NCBI RefSeq assembly: GCF_026130605.1
Contig: NZ_JANFAU010000012.1
Location: forward strand, 62,001 to 126,000
Source of the DNA: Sphingomonas lycopersici
GTDB taxonomy: Bacteria; Pseudomonadota; Alphaproteobacteria; Sphingomonadales; Sphingomonadaceae
Reading direction: 5' to 3'
DNA length: 64,000 bases
How positions within the stretch are numbered: the stretch's first letter is position 1; each line of letters starts with the position of its first letter. The translations under genes were made by a program, and so were the position numbers. This document shows positions 9,352 through 17,121 of this stretch, piece by piece. The notes beneath the pieces were generated by a model, which saw only the letters and a program-made list of their open reading frames with translations, was not told where the DNA came from and ran no database searches.

Positions 9352-11346
9352 TCAGCCCAGGTCGGGCGGCAGCACCTCGTCGCGCAGCCGCTCGATCGCC
9401 GCGGCGAGCGTCAGCACCTCCTGTTTCGCGCCTTCGCCGAGCGGGCGCAGCGCGACGGTGCCTTCGTCCGCCTCGCGCTTGCCGACGACGAGCAGGTTGG
9501 GAACCTTGGCCAGGCTGTGCTCGCGCACCTTATAATTGATCTTCTCGTTGCGCAGATCGGTCTCGACGCGCAGCCCGGCCTTGCGCAGCTCGGCGGCGAC
9601 CTGCTCGGCATAATCGTCGGCATCGGACACGATCGTCGCGACCACCGCTTGCACCGGGGCGAGCCAGGCCGGCAATTTGCCCGCGAAATGCTCGACGAGG
9701 ATGCCGATGAACCGCTCGTACGAGCCGAAGATCGCGCGGTGGAGCATCACCGGGCGGTGGCGCTGGCCGTCCTCCGCGATATAGCTCGCGTCGAGCCGTT
9801 CGGGGAGCACGCGGTCCGACTGGATCGTGCCGACCTGCCACGTCCGCCCGATCGCGTCGGTCAGGTGCCATTCGAGCTTGGGCGCATAGAAAGCGCCCTC
9901 GCCGGGCAATTCCTCCCAGCCATATTCGGCGGTGTTGAGCCCCGCGGCCGCGACCGCGTCGCGCAGCTCGTTCTCGGCCTGATCCCACATCTCGTCGGTG
10001 CCGAACCTCTTGTCGGGGCGCAGCGCGAGCTTGATCGAATAAGTGAAACCGAAATCCTTGTAGATGCGATCGGCGAGGTTGCAGAAGGCGCGCACCTCGT
10101 CGACGATCTGGTCCTCGCGGCAGAAGATATGCGCGTCGTCCTGGGTGAACTGGCGCACGCGCATCAGCCCGTGGAGCGCGCCGTGCGGCTCGTTGCGGTG
10201 GCAGCAGCCGTTCTCGTACAGGCGCAGCGGCAGATCGCGGTAGGATTTGATCCCCTGCTTGAAGATCAGGATGTGCGCCGGGCAGTTCATCGGCTTGAGC
10301 GCCATCCACTCGGCCTTGTCCGAGACGATCGGGCCTTCATCCTCGGTATTGGGCACTTCGTCGGGGATGACGAACATATTCTCGCGATATTTGCCCCAAT
10401 GGCCCGATTGCTCCCACTGGCGCGCGTCCATCACCTGCGGCGTCTTGACCTCGCGATAGCCCGCGCCGTCGATCGCGCGGCGCATATAGGCTTCCAGCTC
10501 GCGCCAGATGATATAGCCCTTGGGGTGCCAGAAGACGCTGCCGTGCGCCTCGGCCTGGAGGTGGAACAGATCCATCTCCTGCCCCAATTTGCGGTGATCG
10601 CGCTTGGCCGCCTCCTCCAGCCGGAAGAGATGCTGGTCGAGCTGCTTCTTGTTGAGCCAGCCGGTGCCGTAGATGCGCGAGAGCATCGCGTTCTTCTGGT
10701 CGCCGCGCCAATAAGCGCCCGAGACGCGCGTCAGCTTGAATGCGTCCGGCGCGAGCTTGCCCGTCGAGGGGAGGTGCGGGCCGCGGCACATGTCGAGCCA
10801 GTCGTCGCCCGACCAATAGACCGTCAGCTCCTCGGCGTCGGGGAGCTCGGCGGCCCATTCGGCCTTGAACGTCTCGCCCTGCTGCTTCCAGCGGCTGATC
10901 AGCTGTTCGCGCGACCACACCTCGCGGCGCAACGGCTTGTCCGCGGCGATGATCGCGCGCATCCGCGCCTCGATCGCGGGCAGGTCCTCTTCGGTGAACG
11001 GGCGGTCCTTGGGGGCGAAATCGTAATAGAAGCCGTCGTCGGTCGCCGGGCCGAAGGTGATCTGCGTCCCCGGAAACAGTTCCTGCACCGCTTCGGCCAG
11101 CACATGCGCATAATCGTGCCGCGCAAGCTCGAGCGCGTCGGCCTCGTCGCGCGCGGTGACCAGCGCGAGCTTGGCGTCATGCTCGATCGGGCGGTTGAGG
11201 TCGCGCAATTCGCCGTCGACCCGCGCGGCGAGCGCCGCCTTGGCGAGCCCCGGCCCGATCGCCGCGGCGACATCCGCCGGCGTGGTGCCGAGCGGCATCG
11301 CGCGGACCGAGCCGTCGGGCAGCGAGATCGAAATCATGTCGTTCAT
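9352..11346 (-). CDS. thrS: Threonyl-tRNA synthetase
   Basis: 664 residues. It charges tRNA-Thr with threonine. Order: TGS domain, editing domain (with HDYAHVLAEAVQELFPG), class II catalytic core including MNCPAHILIFK, RNEPHGALHG and the histidine zinc ligands, then an anticodon-binding domain. The start at 11346 is preceded by CAGGACCTCAC; a longer frame to 11382 would add 12 unlikely residues. The roughly 190-base leader holds a threonine-rich peptide frame and hairpins that look like an attenuator (see 11420-11539). Confidence 0.96.
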   Translation of the reverse strand: MNDMISISLPDGSVRAMPLGTTPADVAAAIGPGLAKAALAARVDGELRDLNRPIEHDAKLALVTARDEADALELARHDYAHVLAEAVQELFPGTQITFGPATDDGFYYDFAPKDRPFTEEDLPAIEARMRAIIAADKPLRREVWSREQLISRWKQQGETFKAEWAAELPDAEELTVYWSGDDWLDMCRGPHLPSTGKLAPDAFKLTRVSGAYWRGDQKNAMLSRIYGTGWLNKKQLDQHLFRLEEAAKRDHRKLGQEMDLFHLQAEAHGSVFWHPKGYIIWRELEAYMRRAIDGAGYREVKTPQVMDARQWEQSGHWGKYRENMFVIPDEVPNTEDEGPIVSDKAEWMALKPMNCPAHILIFKQGIKSYRDLPLRLYENGCCHRNEPHGALHGLMRVRQFTQDDAHIFCREDQIVDEVRAFCNLADRIYKDFGFTYSIKLALRPDKRFGTDEMWDQAENELRDAVAAAGLNTAEYGWEELPGEGAFYAPKLEWHLTDAIGRTWQVGTIQSDRVLPERLDASYIAEDGQRHRPVMLHRAIFGSYERFIGILVEHFAGKLPAWLAPVQAVVATIVSDADDYAEQVAAELRKAGLRVETDLRNEKINYKVREHSLAKVPNLLVVGKREADEGTVALRPLGEGAKQEVLTLAAAIERLRDEVLPPDLG

Positions 11347-11419
11347 GTGAGGTCCTGTCGGTTCTGGCGGGCTTATGCACATCGTGGCGCCCGGGGGAAA
11401 GCGGCAGGAAGGAGAGGGC

Positions 11420-11502
11420 GGGCGCCTTGCTCTCCCCGTTCCCCGGGGAGGCGCCCGATCGCGGTCAGCCGACGCGCGTCAGGGCCCCCGGGAAGCCGGG
11501 GG
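11420..11502 (-). promoter_or_regulatory. Putative transcription attenuator of thrS
   Basis: Reading the minus strand after the Thr codons: arm 1 CCCCCGG (11502-11496), loop CTTC, arm 2 CCGGGGG (11491-11485); then a terminator-like hairpin GGGCGCC (11456-11450) with GGCGCCC (11426-11420), followed by a pyrimidine-rich tail CCCTCTCCTTCCT. Arm 2 can instead pair with CCCCGG (11448-11443) inside the second hairpin, which would stop it forming. A ribosome stalled on the Thr codons would cover arm 1 and favour read-through into thrS. This is inferred from base pairing only. Confidence 0.6.
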
Positions 11503-11539
11503 TGGTAGTGGTCGGCCGGGATCGCATGAGGCGGCGCAT
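11465..11539 (-). CDS. Threonine-rich leader peptide of thrS
   Basis: A 24-codon frame, ATG at 11537-11539 to TGA at 11465-11467, lies in the thrS leader. Residues 10-13 are four consecutive threonines (codons ACC ACT ACC ACC, 11501-11512) directly before an attenuator-like hairpin. A second in-frame ATG (11525-11527) would give 20 residues. Neither has a clear ribosome site, but the predicted promoter puts the transcript start at or very near the first ATG, so it could be translated as a leaderless mRNA. The product itself probably has no function; the Thr codons would sense charged tRNA-Thr. Confidence 0.55.
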   Translation of the reverse strand: MRRLMRSRPTTTTPGFPGALTRVG

Positions 11540-11545
11540 GCGCGC

Positions 11546-11574
11546 GATATAGCGAAGCCGCGCGCAAACGACAA
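11546..11574 (-). promoter_or_regulatory. Predicted promoter of the thrS leader
   Basis: On the minus strand TTGTCG (11574-11569) and TATATC (11551-11546) are separated by exactly 17 bases. Each matches the sigma-70 consensus at four of six positions. Transcription would begin about 6-7 bases downstream, at the leader-peptide ATG. Confidence 0.5.
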
Positions 11575-11575
11575 C

Positions 11576-11613
11576 GGGCCCGACGTCTCCCGGTTAAGGG
11601 GGAAGTCGGGCCC
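11576..11613 (-). terminator. Hairpin after the glycine-zipper gene
   Basis: Perfect 9-bp stem GGGCCCGAC (11576-11584) with GTCGGGCCC (11605-11613), loop 20 bases. On the minus strand it is followed by GTTGTCGTTTG, a weak T-rich tail. It lies past the 3' end of the gene at 11681 and just before the thrS promoter, so it probably insulates thrS. The remaining bases up to 11680 show nothing recognisable. Confidence 0.6.
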
Positions 11614-11680
11614 GCGCCCTCGGTAAGCTACTGGAGGGAACTCGATACGCTACGCGAGTTAACCGGGCTGCCGCTCAACT

Positions 11681-12055
11681 TCAGCGGCAGTAACGGGGAT
11701 TGTCCGAGCGCTCGATCGCGCGGCCGGCGAGCGCGCCGCCGACGCCGCCGATCAACGTGCCGGCGAGGCGATCGCCGCTATTGTCGATCGTGCGGCCGAG
11801 CAACCCGCCGGCGATCGCGCCGAGCACCGTGCCGGTGCCGCCGTTCGAGCAGCGACGGTTGCGGTAATAATGGCGGTTGTCGTCGTAACGACGCGCATTG
11901 TAGCCGCGATCGTAATAACCGCGATCGTAACCGCGATCGTAATAGCCGTTGTTGTAGCCGCGATCGTAATAACGCTGCGCATTGGCGGCGGTGGGGGTCA
12001 TGGCGGCCGCACCGATCGAAAGCGCGACAGCGGCCAGCGACAGTTTCTTGAACAT
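11681..12055 (-). CDS. Small exported Tyr/Arg-rich protein with glycine-zipper domain
   Basis: 124 residues. The signal peptide ends in TAANAQ near residue 26. Then comes a tandem repeat built on YDRGY/YNNGY units (about residues 27-55), and a C-terminal glycine zipper (GTVLGAIAGGLLGRTI ... GTLIGGVGGALAGRAIE) like the 17-kDa surface antigen family, which probably inserts in or associates with the outer membrane. There is no lipobox Cys. The ATG at 12055 has GGAG 7 bases upstream. Function is unknown. The repeat part is also a DNA minisatellite (see findings). Confidence 0.8.
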   Translation of the reverse strand: MFKKLSLAAVALSIGAAAMTPTAANAQRYYDRGYNNGYYDRGYDRGYYDRGYNARRYDDNRHYYRNRRCSNGGTGTVLGAIAGGLLGRTIDNSGDRLAGTLIGGVGGALAGRAIERSDNPRYCR

Positions 12056-12190
12056 CTTACGTCTCCCGATCGAAGCCTCGCCAGTGGAGGGTCCGCTTCG
12101 TTGAAACCGTATCTGCGCGATTCGCGGCGAACCGATCCTGAATGCGTCGGTTATCGACCGTTCAGGGTCCGCGCGGCTATCGGGGGCGGG

Positions 12191-13144
12191 ATGCGCCCCT
12201 TGTTGTTCCCGATCCTTGCCGTGCTCGCGGTGGTCCCCGGCTGGAGCGGGATCGATCCGGTGACGCGGCTCGCCCCCGGCGCGGTGGTGCGCGTGGTGCG
12301 CTACGTGCCCGAGGGCGGCTGGCCGGCGCGTATCGGGCGGCTGGAGCCGGTCGGCGCGGTCACGCTGTCGAGCGCGGCGCCGGGGTTCGGCGGGTTTTCG
12401 GCGCTGGCGATCGAGCGCGGCCGGGCGACCTTGCTGGGCGATTCGGGCAATTGGCTGCGGCTGCGCATCGCGCGCGGCGCGGCCGCGGCGGAGACCGGCG
12501 CGCTCGGCGACGGGCCGGGCAGCGGGTGGAGCAAGGAGGATCGCGACAGCGAATCGCTCGCGATCGAACCGGCGAGCGGGCGGGCGTGGGTCGGCTTCGA
12601 GCGCGCCAATGCGATCTGGCGCTACGACGCCGCGCTCCGCCGCGGCGAGGCGCATCGCGCGCCGCGAGAGATGGCGAAATGGTGGGACAATAGCGGCGCC
12701 GAATCGCTCGCGCGGCTGCCCGACGGGCGATTCGTGGTGATCGCCGAGCGCTGGCGCGGGGCGCTGCGCCCGGCGTTGCTGTTCGCCGGCGATCCGGCCT
12801 CGCGCGCGACGCCGGTGGCGCGCTTCTTCTATCGGCCGCCGGCGGGATATGATCCCAGCGACGCGGCGGCCTTGCCCTCGGGCGATCTCTTGGTGCTCAA
12901 CCGGCGGCATCTCGGCTGGCTGCGCTTTTCGGCGAAGCTGGTGCTGGTGCCGCGCGCGGCGATTCGCGCGGGTGGGGTCGCGTCAGGGCGCGAGATTGCG
13001 ACGCTCGCGGCGCCGGTGGTCAGCGAGAATTGCGAAGGGCTTGCCGTGTCGCGCGAAAATGGCGCGACGATGCTATGGATCACCACCGACAATGATCAGA
13101 TGGCGTTCCGGCGGAGCTATCTGATGAAGTTCCGGCTGCGTTAG
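12191..13144 (+). CDS. Secreted phytase-like / esterase-like beta-propeller protein
   Basis: 317 residues. The N-terminus MRPLLFPILAVLAVVPGWSG is hydrophobic and signal-like. The body resembles the esterase-like activity of phytase domain (PF13449 type): repeated strands such as GFSALAIERGRATLLGDSG, NSGAESLARLPDGRFVVIAER and SENCEGLAVS spaced like propeller blades. The real reaction is unknown for most members. The start at 12191 is chosen because residues before it belong to the antisense frame of the preceding gene. It converges with rpmB. Confidence 0.75.
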   Translation: MRPLLFPILAVLAVVPGWSGIDPVTRLAPGAVVRVVRYVPEGGWPARIGRLEPVGAVTLSSAAPGFGGFSALAIERGRATLLGDSGNWLRLRIARGAAAAETGALGDGPGSGWSKEDRDSESLAIEPASGRAWVGFERANAIWRYDAALRRGEAHRAPREMAKWWDNSGAESLARLPDGRFVVIAERWRGALRPALLFAGDPASRATPVARFFYRPPAGYDPSDAAALPSGDLLVLNRRHLGWLRFSAKLVLVPRAAIRAGGVASGREIATLAAPVVSENCEGLAVSRENGATMLWITTDNDQMAFRRSYLMKFRLR

Positions 13145-13186
13145 CCACCCTGTTCGGGCGAGCTTGTCGAATCCCGAACGGTGGGA

Positions 13187-13236
13187 AGGAAAACGCCACA
13201 CGGCCCGCCCTCCGCTGGGGAGGACGGGCCGCGTGT
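13187..13236 (-). terminator. Rho-independent terminator of rpmB
   Basis: On the minus strand ACGCGGCCCGTCC pairs with GGGCGGGCCGTGT around a CTCCCCAGCGGAG stem-loop (13198-13236), followed by GGCGTTTTCC. It directly follows the rpmB stop. The same stem could also serve the convergent gene ending at 13144. Confidence 0.75.
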
Positions 13237-13262
13237 AACGACGAGCGATTCGTCGTGAAGCG

Positions 13263-13556
13263 TCAGGCCGCGACGGCGGCGCGCTTCTTGACGATGTCGC
13301 GCTTCAGGCGGCGGGCGCGCAGCGACAGCTTCTCGTCGCTGGTCTTGACCAGCCAATTGTCGAGACCGCCGTTATGCTCCACCGAGCGCAGGCCGTGGGT
13401 TGAGACGCGCAGGCGCACGCTCTTCTCCAGCGTGTCGGAGATCAGCGTCACGTTCTGCAGGTTGGGCAGGAACGTCCGCTTGGTCTTGTTGTTCGCGTGG
13501 GAAACGTTGTGCCCCACCTGCCGGCCCTTGCCGGTCAGCTCGCAGATGCGCGACAT
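13263..13556 (-). CDS. rpmB: 50S ribosomal protein L28
   Basis: 97 residues with the L28 signature: CELTGKGRQVGHNVSHANNK at the N-terminus and PNLQNVTLIS in the middle, ending in a basic tail RRLKRDIVKKRAAVAA. It is a structural protein of the large ribosomal subunit. Transcribed alone, with a strong hairpin downstream. Confidence 0.97.
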   Translation of the reverse strand: MSRICELTGKGRQVGHNVSHANNKTKRTFLPNLQNVTLISDTLEKSVRLRVSTHGLRSVEHNGGLDNWLVKTSDEKLSLRARRLKRDIVKKRAAVAA

Positions 13557-13688
13557 GATCTTGATCCTGAATTCGGTTGCCCGGAAAGTGGGCGCCCCTA
13601 CCGCGACCCGGCGATTTCGTCAACCCGATGGCGGGCAATATCGCATGATCGCTGGCCGAGCGCGGCGCGGCGCATTAGGCGGGGGGCG

Positions 13689-14138
13689 ATGTTTCCGCTC
13701 CCGCCCCCGATGCGCGCCGCGCTCGATGCCGCCGCTGCGGCCGCTGCCGCGGGCGAAGTCCCGGTCGGCGCGGTGGTGATTCGCGACGGTGCGGTGATCG
13801 CCACCGCCGCCAATGCGCCGCGCCGGCTCCACGATCCCACCGCGCATGCCGAGATGCTGGCGATTCGCGCCGCGGCGGCGATGCTGGGGCGCGAGCGGCT
13901 CGAGGATTGCGACCTGTGGGTCACGCTGGAGCCGTGCGCGATGTGCGCCGGGGCGATCGCGCACGCGCGAATCGCGCGGCTCTATTATGGCGCAGCCGAC
14001 CCCAAGGGCGGCGCGGTCGAGCACGGTCCGCGATTCTTCGCGCAGCCGACCTGCCACCACCGGCCGGAGGTGTTCGCCGGGATCGGCGATCGTGAGGCGG
14101 GGGAGCTGCTGCGCGATTTCTTCGCGGCGCGGCGCTAG
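13689..14138 (+). CDS. tadA: tRNA-specific adenosine deaminase
   Basis: 149 residues. It converts A34 to inosine in the anticodon of tRNA-Arg(ACG). Zinc-site motifs HAE (His53, Glu55) and PCAMC (Cys83, Cys86) are present, with GEVPVGAVV upstream as in TadA. The start at 13689 gives the usual N-terminus; ATG at 13710 is an alternative. It is convergent with the maoC-like gene, with an inverted repeat between them. Confidence 0.92.
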   Translation: MFPLPPPMRAALDAAAAAAAAGEVPVGAVVIRDGAVIATAANAPRRLHDPTAHAEMLAIRAAAAMLGRERLEDCDLWVTLEPCAMCAGAIAHARIARLYYGAADPKGGAVEHGPRFFAQPTCHHRPEVFAGIGDREAGELLRDFFAARR

Positions 14139-14163
14139 AGCGGCCGACATCCCGTTTTATGTC

Positions 14164-14245
14164 GTCATGCCGGACTTGATCCGGCATCCACAGCCACAAG
14201 CGATTTCCCCTGCGATTCTGGATGCCGGGTCAAGCCCGGCATGAC
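14164..14245. repeat. Inverted repeat GTCATGCCGG/CCGGCATGAC between tadA and maoC
   Basis: Arms 14164-14192 (GTCATGCCGGACTTGATCCG...) and 14220-14245 (its mirror with small differences) flank about 27 bases. Each arm is itself a palindrome. It sits between two convergent genes and probably ends transcription from both sides. Confidence 0.85.
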
Positions 14246-14256
14246 GTTAGGACGGA

Positions 14257-14709
14257 TCAGCCCGGCCGCCGCTTGAGCAGCGCCGAGCGCTCGCACTGGC
14301 ACACCACCTGATCGCGCTGGTTGATCAACTGGTGGGTGAAGGTGACGATCCCCGCATCGGGGCGCGACTTGCTCTCGCGCAAGCCCATGACCTCGCTGGT
14401 CGCGCGCATCGTATCGCCGATGAACACGGGCTTGGGCATGACGAGCTTGTCGTAGCCGAGGTTGGCGACGAGCGTGCCGAGCGTCGTATCCCCCACCGAC
14501 AGCCCGACCATCAGCGCGAAGGTGAAGGTGCCGTTGACGAGGATCTGCCCGAACTCGCTCGCCTTCGCCGCCTCCAGATCGAGGTGCAGCGGCTGCGGGT
14601 TATGCGTCATCGTCGAGAAGAGGAGATTGTCGGTCTCGGTGACGGTGCGGCGAATCTCATGCTCGATCCGGTCGCCGATCTGCCATTGGTCGAAATAGCG
14701 ACCCGCCAT
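14257..14709 (-). CDS. MaoC-family hydratase
   Basis: 150 residues with a hot-dog fold. The signature DRIEHEIRRTVTETDNLLFS and the hydratase motif TMTHNPQPLHLD (catalytic Asp/His region) mark it as an (R)-specific enoyl-CoA hydratase or mesaconyl-CoA hydratase-like enzyme. It follows mccA by 2 bases, making it the last gene of the ivd-mccB-mccA operon. By position it may hydrate the 3-methylglutaconyl-CoA made by MccAB, a step usually done by a crotonase-type enzyme; that is inference. Confidence 0.85.
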   Translation of the reverse strand: MAGRYFDQWQIGDRIEHEIRRTVTETDNLLFSTMTHNPQPLHLDLEAAKASEFGQILVNGTFTFALMVGLSVGDTTLGTLVANLGYDKLVMPKPVFIGDTMRATSEVMGLRESKSRPDAGIVTFTHQLINQRDQVVCQCERSALLKRRPG

Positions 14710-14711
14710 GA

Positions 14712-16643
14712 TTATTCTCCCGCCCGCTCGACCCGCGCGAGCAATGCGCCCTCGCTGACCTGCCCGCCGGTGGTGGCGTTCAGTTCGGCGACCGTCCCGT
14801 CGAATGGCGCGACGAGCGAATGCTCCATCTTCATCGCCTCGAGCGTGAGGAGCTTCTGCCCCTTCGTCACGCTGTCGCCCGCGGCGACCTCGACCGCGAT
14901 CACCCGCCCAGGCATCGGGGAAAGGATCGCGCCGTCGGCGGCGGTGCCCGCGGCGGCGCCAGACACCCGCGCCGGGGCAGCGAGGAACGACAGGCCGTCG
15001 TCATTGACCGCCACGCCGTCGTCGACCGGCTCGGCGACGACCGGCGCGTTGCGCCAGTCGGCGGGCAGATCGACGACATGCGCGCGCCCGTCGACATTGA
15101 CCGCGGTGCGCAGATTGGTCGCGGCATTGAGGCGGAAGCCGATCGCGCCGCGCCACGGCTCGCGCTGCGACGCGCCGAGCAGATCGCCGTCCTCGGGCGA
15201 GACCAATGTCGGCTCGCCGTAATATTCCTGCACCAGCAACGCGGCCGCCGCTTGCTTGAGCATATCGTCGGTCGGCTCGGCCGGGGGGAGCAAGGCATCG
15301 CCCTTGGCGGCGATGAACCCGGTGTCGATCCGCCCGGCGCGGAAATCCTTGTCGTCGAGCGCGCGCCACAGGAACGGCGCGTTGGTCTTGACCGGGAAGA
15401 TGTCGGTCGCGGCACAGGCCCGCGCCAATGCCTCGCACGCTTCCTCGCGGGTTTCCTCGTGGACGACGATCTTGGCGATCATCGGATCGTAGAAGCCGGT
15501 GATCTCCGCGCCCTCATAGACCCCGGTTTCGAGCCGCACACCCTCATGCTCGCGGAAGATCTCCAGCCGCCCGGTCGAGGGCAAAAACCCCTTCGCCGGG
15601 TCCTCGGCATAGAGCCGCGCTTCCATCGCCCAGCCGTTGATCGACAGCTCATCCTGCTGCTTGGGCAGAGGCTCGCCGCTCGCGACGCGGAGCTGCCATT
15701 CGACCAGATCGACCCCGGTGATCTCCTCGGTCACCGGATGCTCGACCTGCAGCCGGGTGTTCATCTCCATGAACCAGATGCCGTCGGCGCGGAGCCCGCT
15801 CGAGGCGTCGGCGATGAACTCGATCGTCCCCGCGCCGACATAATCGACCGCGCGCGCCGCCTTGACCGCCGCGTCGCAGATCGCCGCGCGCGTCGCCGGG
15901 TCCATGCCGGGGGCGGGGGCTTCCTCGATCACTTTCTGGTGGCGGCGCTGGAGCGAGCAATCGCGCTCGAACAGATGGACGACATTGCCGTGGCTGTCGC
16001 CGAACACCTGCACCTCGATATGCCGCGGCGAGAGGATATATTTCTCCAGCAGCACGCGATCGTCGCCGAACGACGATGCCGCCTCGCGCTGGCATGACAG
16101 CAGGGCGTCGGCGAAGTCGGCCGCCGCATCGACCTTGCGCATCCCCTTGCCGCCGCCGCCGGCGACCGCCTTGATCAGCACCGGATAGCCGATCGCATCG
16201 GCCTCGGCCTTGAGCCGATCGGGGTTCTGGTCGTCGCCGAGATAGCCGGGGGTGGTGGGGACGCCGGCTTGCTGCATCAGCCGCTTGGCGGCGTCCTTCA
16301 GCCCCATCGCGCGGATGCTGGCGGGTTTCGGCCCGACCCACACCAGCCCGGCGGCGATCACCGCCTCGGCGAAATCGGCGTTTTCGGAGAGGAAGCCATA
16401 GCCGGGGTGGATCGCCTCCGCCCCGGTCGCCTTGGCCGCTGCGATGATGTGTTCGCCGACGAGATAGCTTTCGCGCGCCGGCGAGGGGCCGATATGCACC
16501 GCCTCGTCGGCCATGCGGACGTGGAGCGCGCGGGCGTCGGCGTCGGAATAGACCGCGACGGTGCGGATGCCCATCGTGCGCGCGGTGCGGATGACGCGGC
16601 AGGCGATCTCGCCGCGATTGGCGATGAGGAGCGACGTGATCAT
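14712..16643 (-). CDS. mccA: Methylcrotonoyl-CoA carboxylase, biotin-carboxylase/biotin-carrier subunit
   Basis: 643 residues. N-terminal biotin carboxylase (LLIANRGEIACRVIRTA; ATP loop AVAGGGGKGMRKV; FMEMNTRLQVEHPVTE) and a C-terminal biotinyl domain with EAMKMEH near residue 604, whose Lys carries biotin. Together with MccB it carboxylates 3-methylcrotonyl-CoA in leucine breakdown. The start at 16643 overlaps the preceding stop as ATGA; a longer frame to 16694 is ignored. Acetyl- or propionyl-CoA carboxylase alpha subunits look alike, but linkage to ivd and mccB decides. Confidence 0.92.
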   Translation of the reverse strand: MITSLLIANRGEIACRVIRTARTMGIRTVAVYSDADARALHVRMADEAVHIGPSPARESYLVGEHIIAAAKATGAEAIHPGYGFLSENADFAEAVIAAGLVWVGPKPASIRAMGLKDAAKRLMQQAGVPTTPGYLGDDQNPDRLKAEADAIGYPVLIKAVAGGGGKGMRKVDAAADFADALLSCQREAASSFGDDRVLLEKYILSPRHIEVQVFGDSHGNVVHLFERDCSLQRRHQKVIEEAPAPGMDPATRAAICDAAVKAARAVDYVGAGTIEFIADASSGLRADGIWFMEMNTRLQVEHPVTEEITGVDLVEWQLRVASGEPLPKQQDELSINGWAMEARLYAEDPAKGFLPSTGRLEIFREHEGVRLETGVYEGAEITGFYDPMIAKIVVHEETREEACEALARACAATDIFPVKTNAPFLWRALDDKDFRAGRIDTGFIAAKGDALLPPAEPTDDMLKQAAAALLVQEYYGEPTLVSPEDGDLLGASQREPWRGAIGFRLNAATNLRTAVNVDGRAHVVDLPADWRNAPVVAEPVDDGVAVNDDGLSFLAAPARVSGAAAGTAADGAILSPMPGRVIAVEVAAGDSVTKGQKLLTLEAMKMEHSLVAPFDGTVAELNATTGGQVSEGALLARVERAGE

Positions 16644-17110
16644 GCCGCGCACCCCGTCGTGCGCTGGCTCCAGGTGACGTTGAGCACCTTCCATGTCCCT
16701 CCTTCGCGCACCAGATCGAAATGATCATAGCCGCAGTGATGAATCTGCCCGTTGACCGCGACGGTATAGGGCGCCCAGACCATCGCGACGTTGCCGTCGA
16801 TCTCGATCGCCGGGGTGCCGAGCCGTTCCTCGACCTTGTCGCCCGACGGCTTGAGCCGTGCGGCGAAATCGGCCCAGCGGAACGAGCGTACGCCGGGTTG
16901 CGCACCCTCGCTCGCGACGGTGGCGCTGCCTTCGGGGCGGGTTACGCCGAGCACCGCATTGCCGTCGCCCGTGCCGATCGCGCCGAGCAACGCCTGGATC
17001 GGCGCCATCACCGCTGCATCGTCGTTGGCGGGCGGCGGCAGCGCGGTGCCCTTGACGATCGGGGCGACGGGGGTGACCTGCAGCAGCAGGGCGAACAAGG
17101 GGGTGATCAT
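16640..17110 (-). CDS. NTF2-like protein with hydrophobic N-terminus
   Basis: 156 residues. A short hydrophobic start (MITPLFALLLQVTPVAP) suggests export or a membrane anchor. The rest, with ALLGAIGTGDGNAVLGV and a final strand DHFDLVREGGTWKVLNVTW, fits the NTF2/SnoaL-like cone fold. GGGAGAGG just before the ATG at 17110 favours this start over ATG 17122. It lies between mccB and mccA, with an ATGA overlap with mccA. A non-cytosolic protein inside this catabolic operon is unexpected. No function is claimed. Confidence 0.75.
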   Translation of the reverse strand: MITPLFALLLQVTPVAPIVKGTALPPPANDDAAVMAPIQALLGAIGTGDGNAVLGVTRPEGSATVASEGAQPGVRSFRWADFAARLKPSGDKVEERLGTPAIEIDGNVAMVWAPYTVAVNGQIHHCGYDHFDLVREGGTWKVLNVTWSQRTTGCAA

Positions 17111-17121
17111 CACCTCTCCCA

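Noticed and set aside
8701..11508. Long plus-strand open frame (935 codons) across thrS and the TonB receptor
   Set aside because: Antisense shadow of two clear genes; no ribosome site and no domain.
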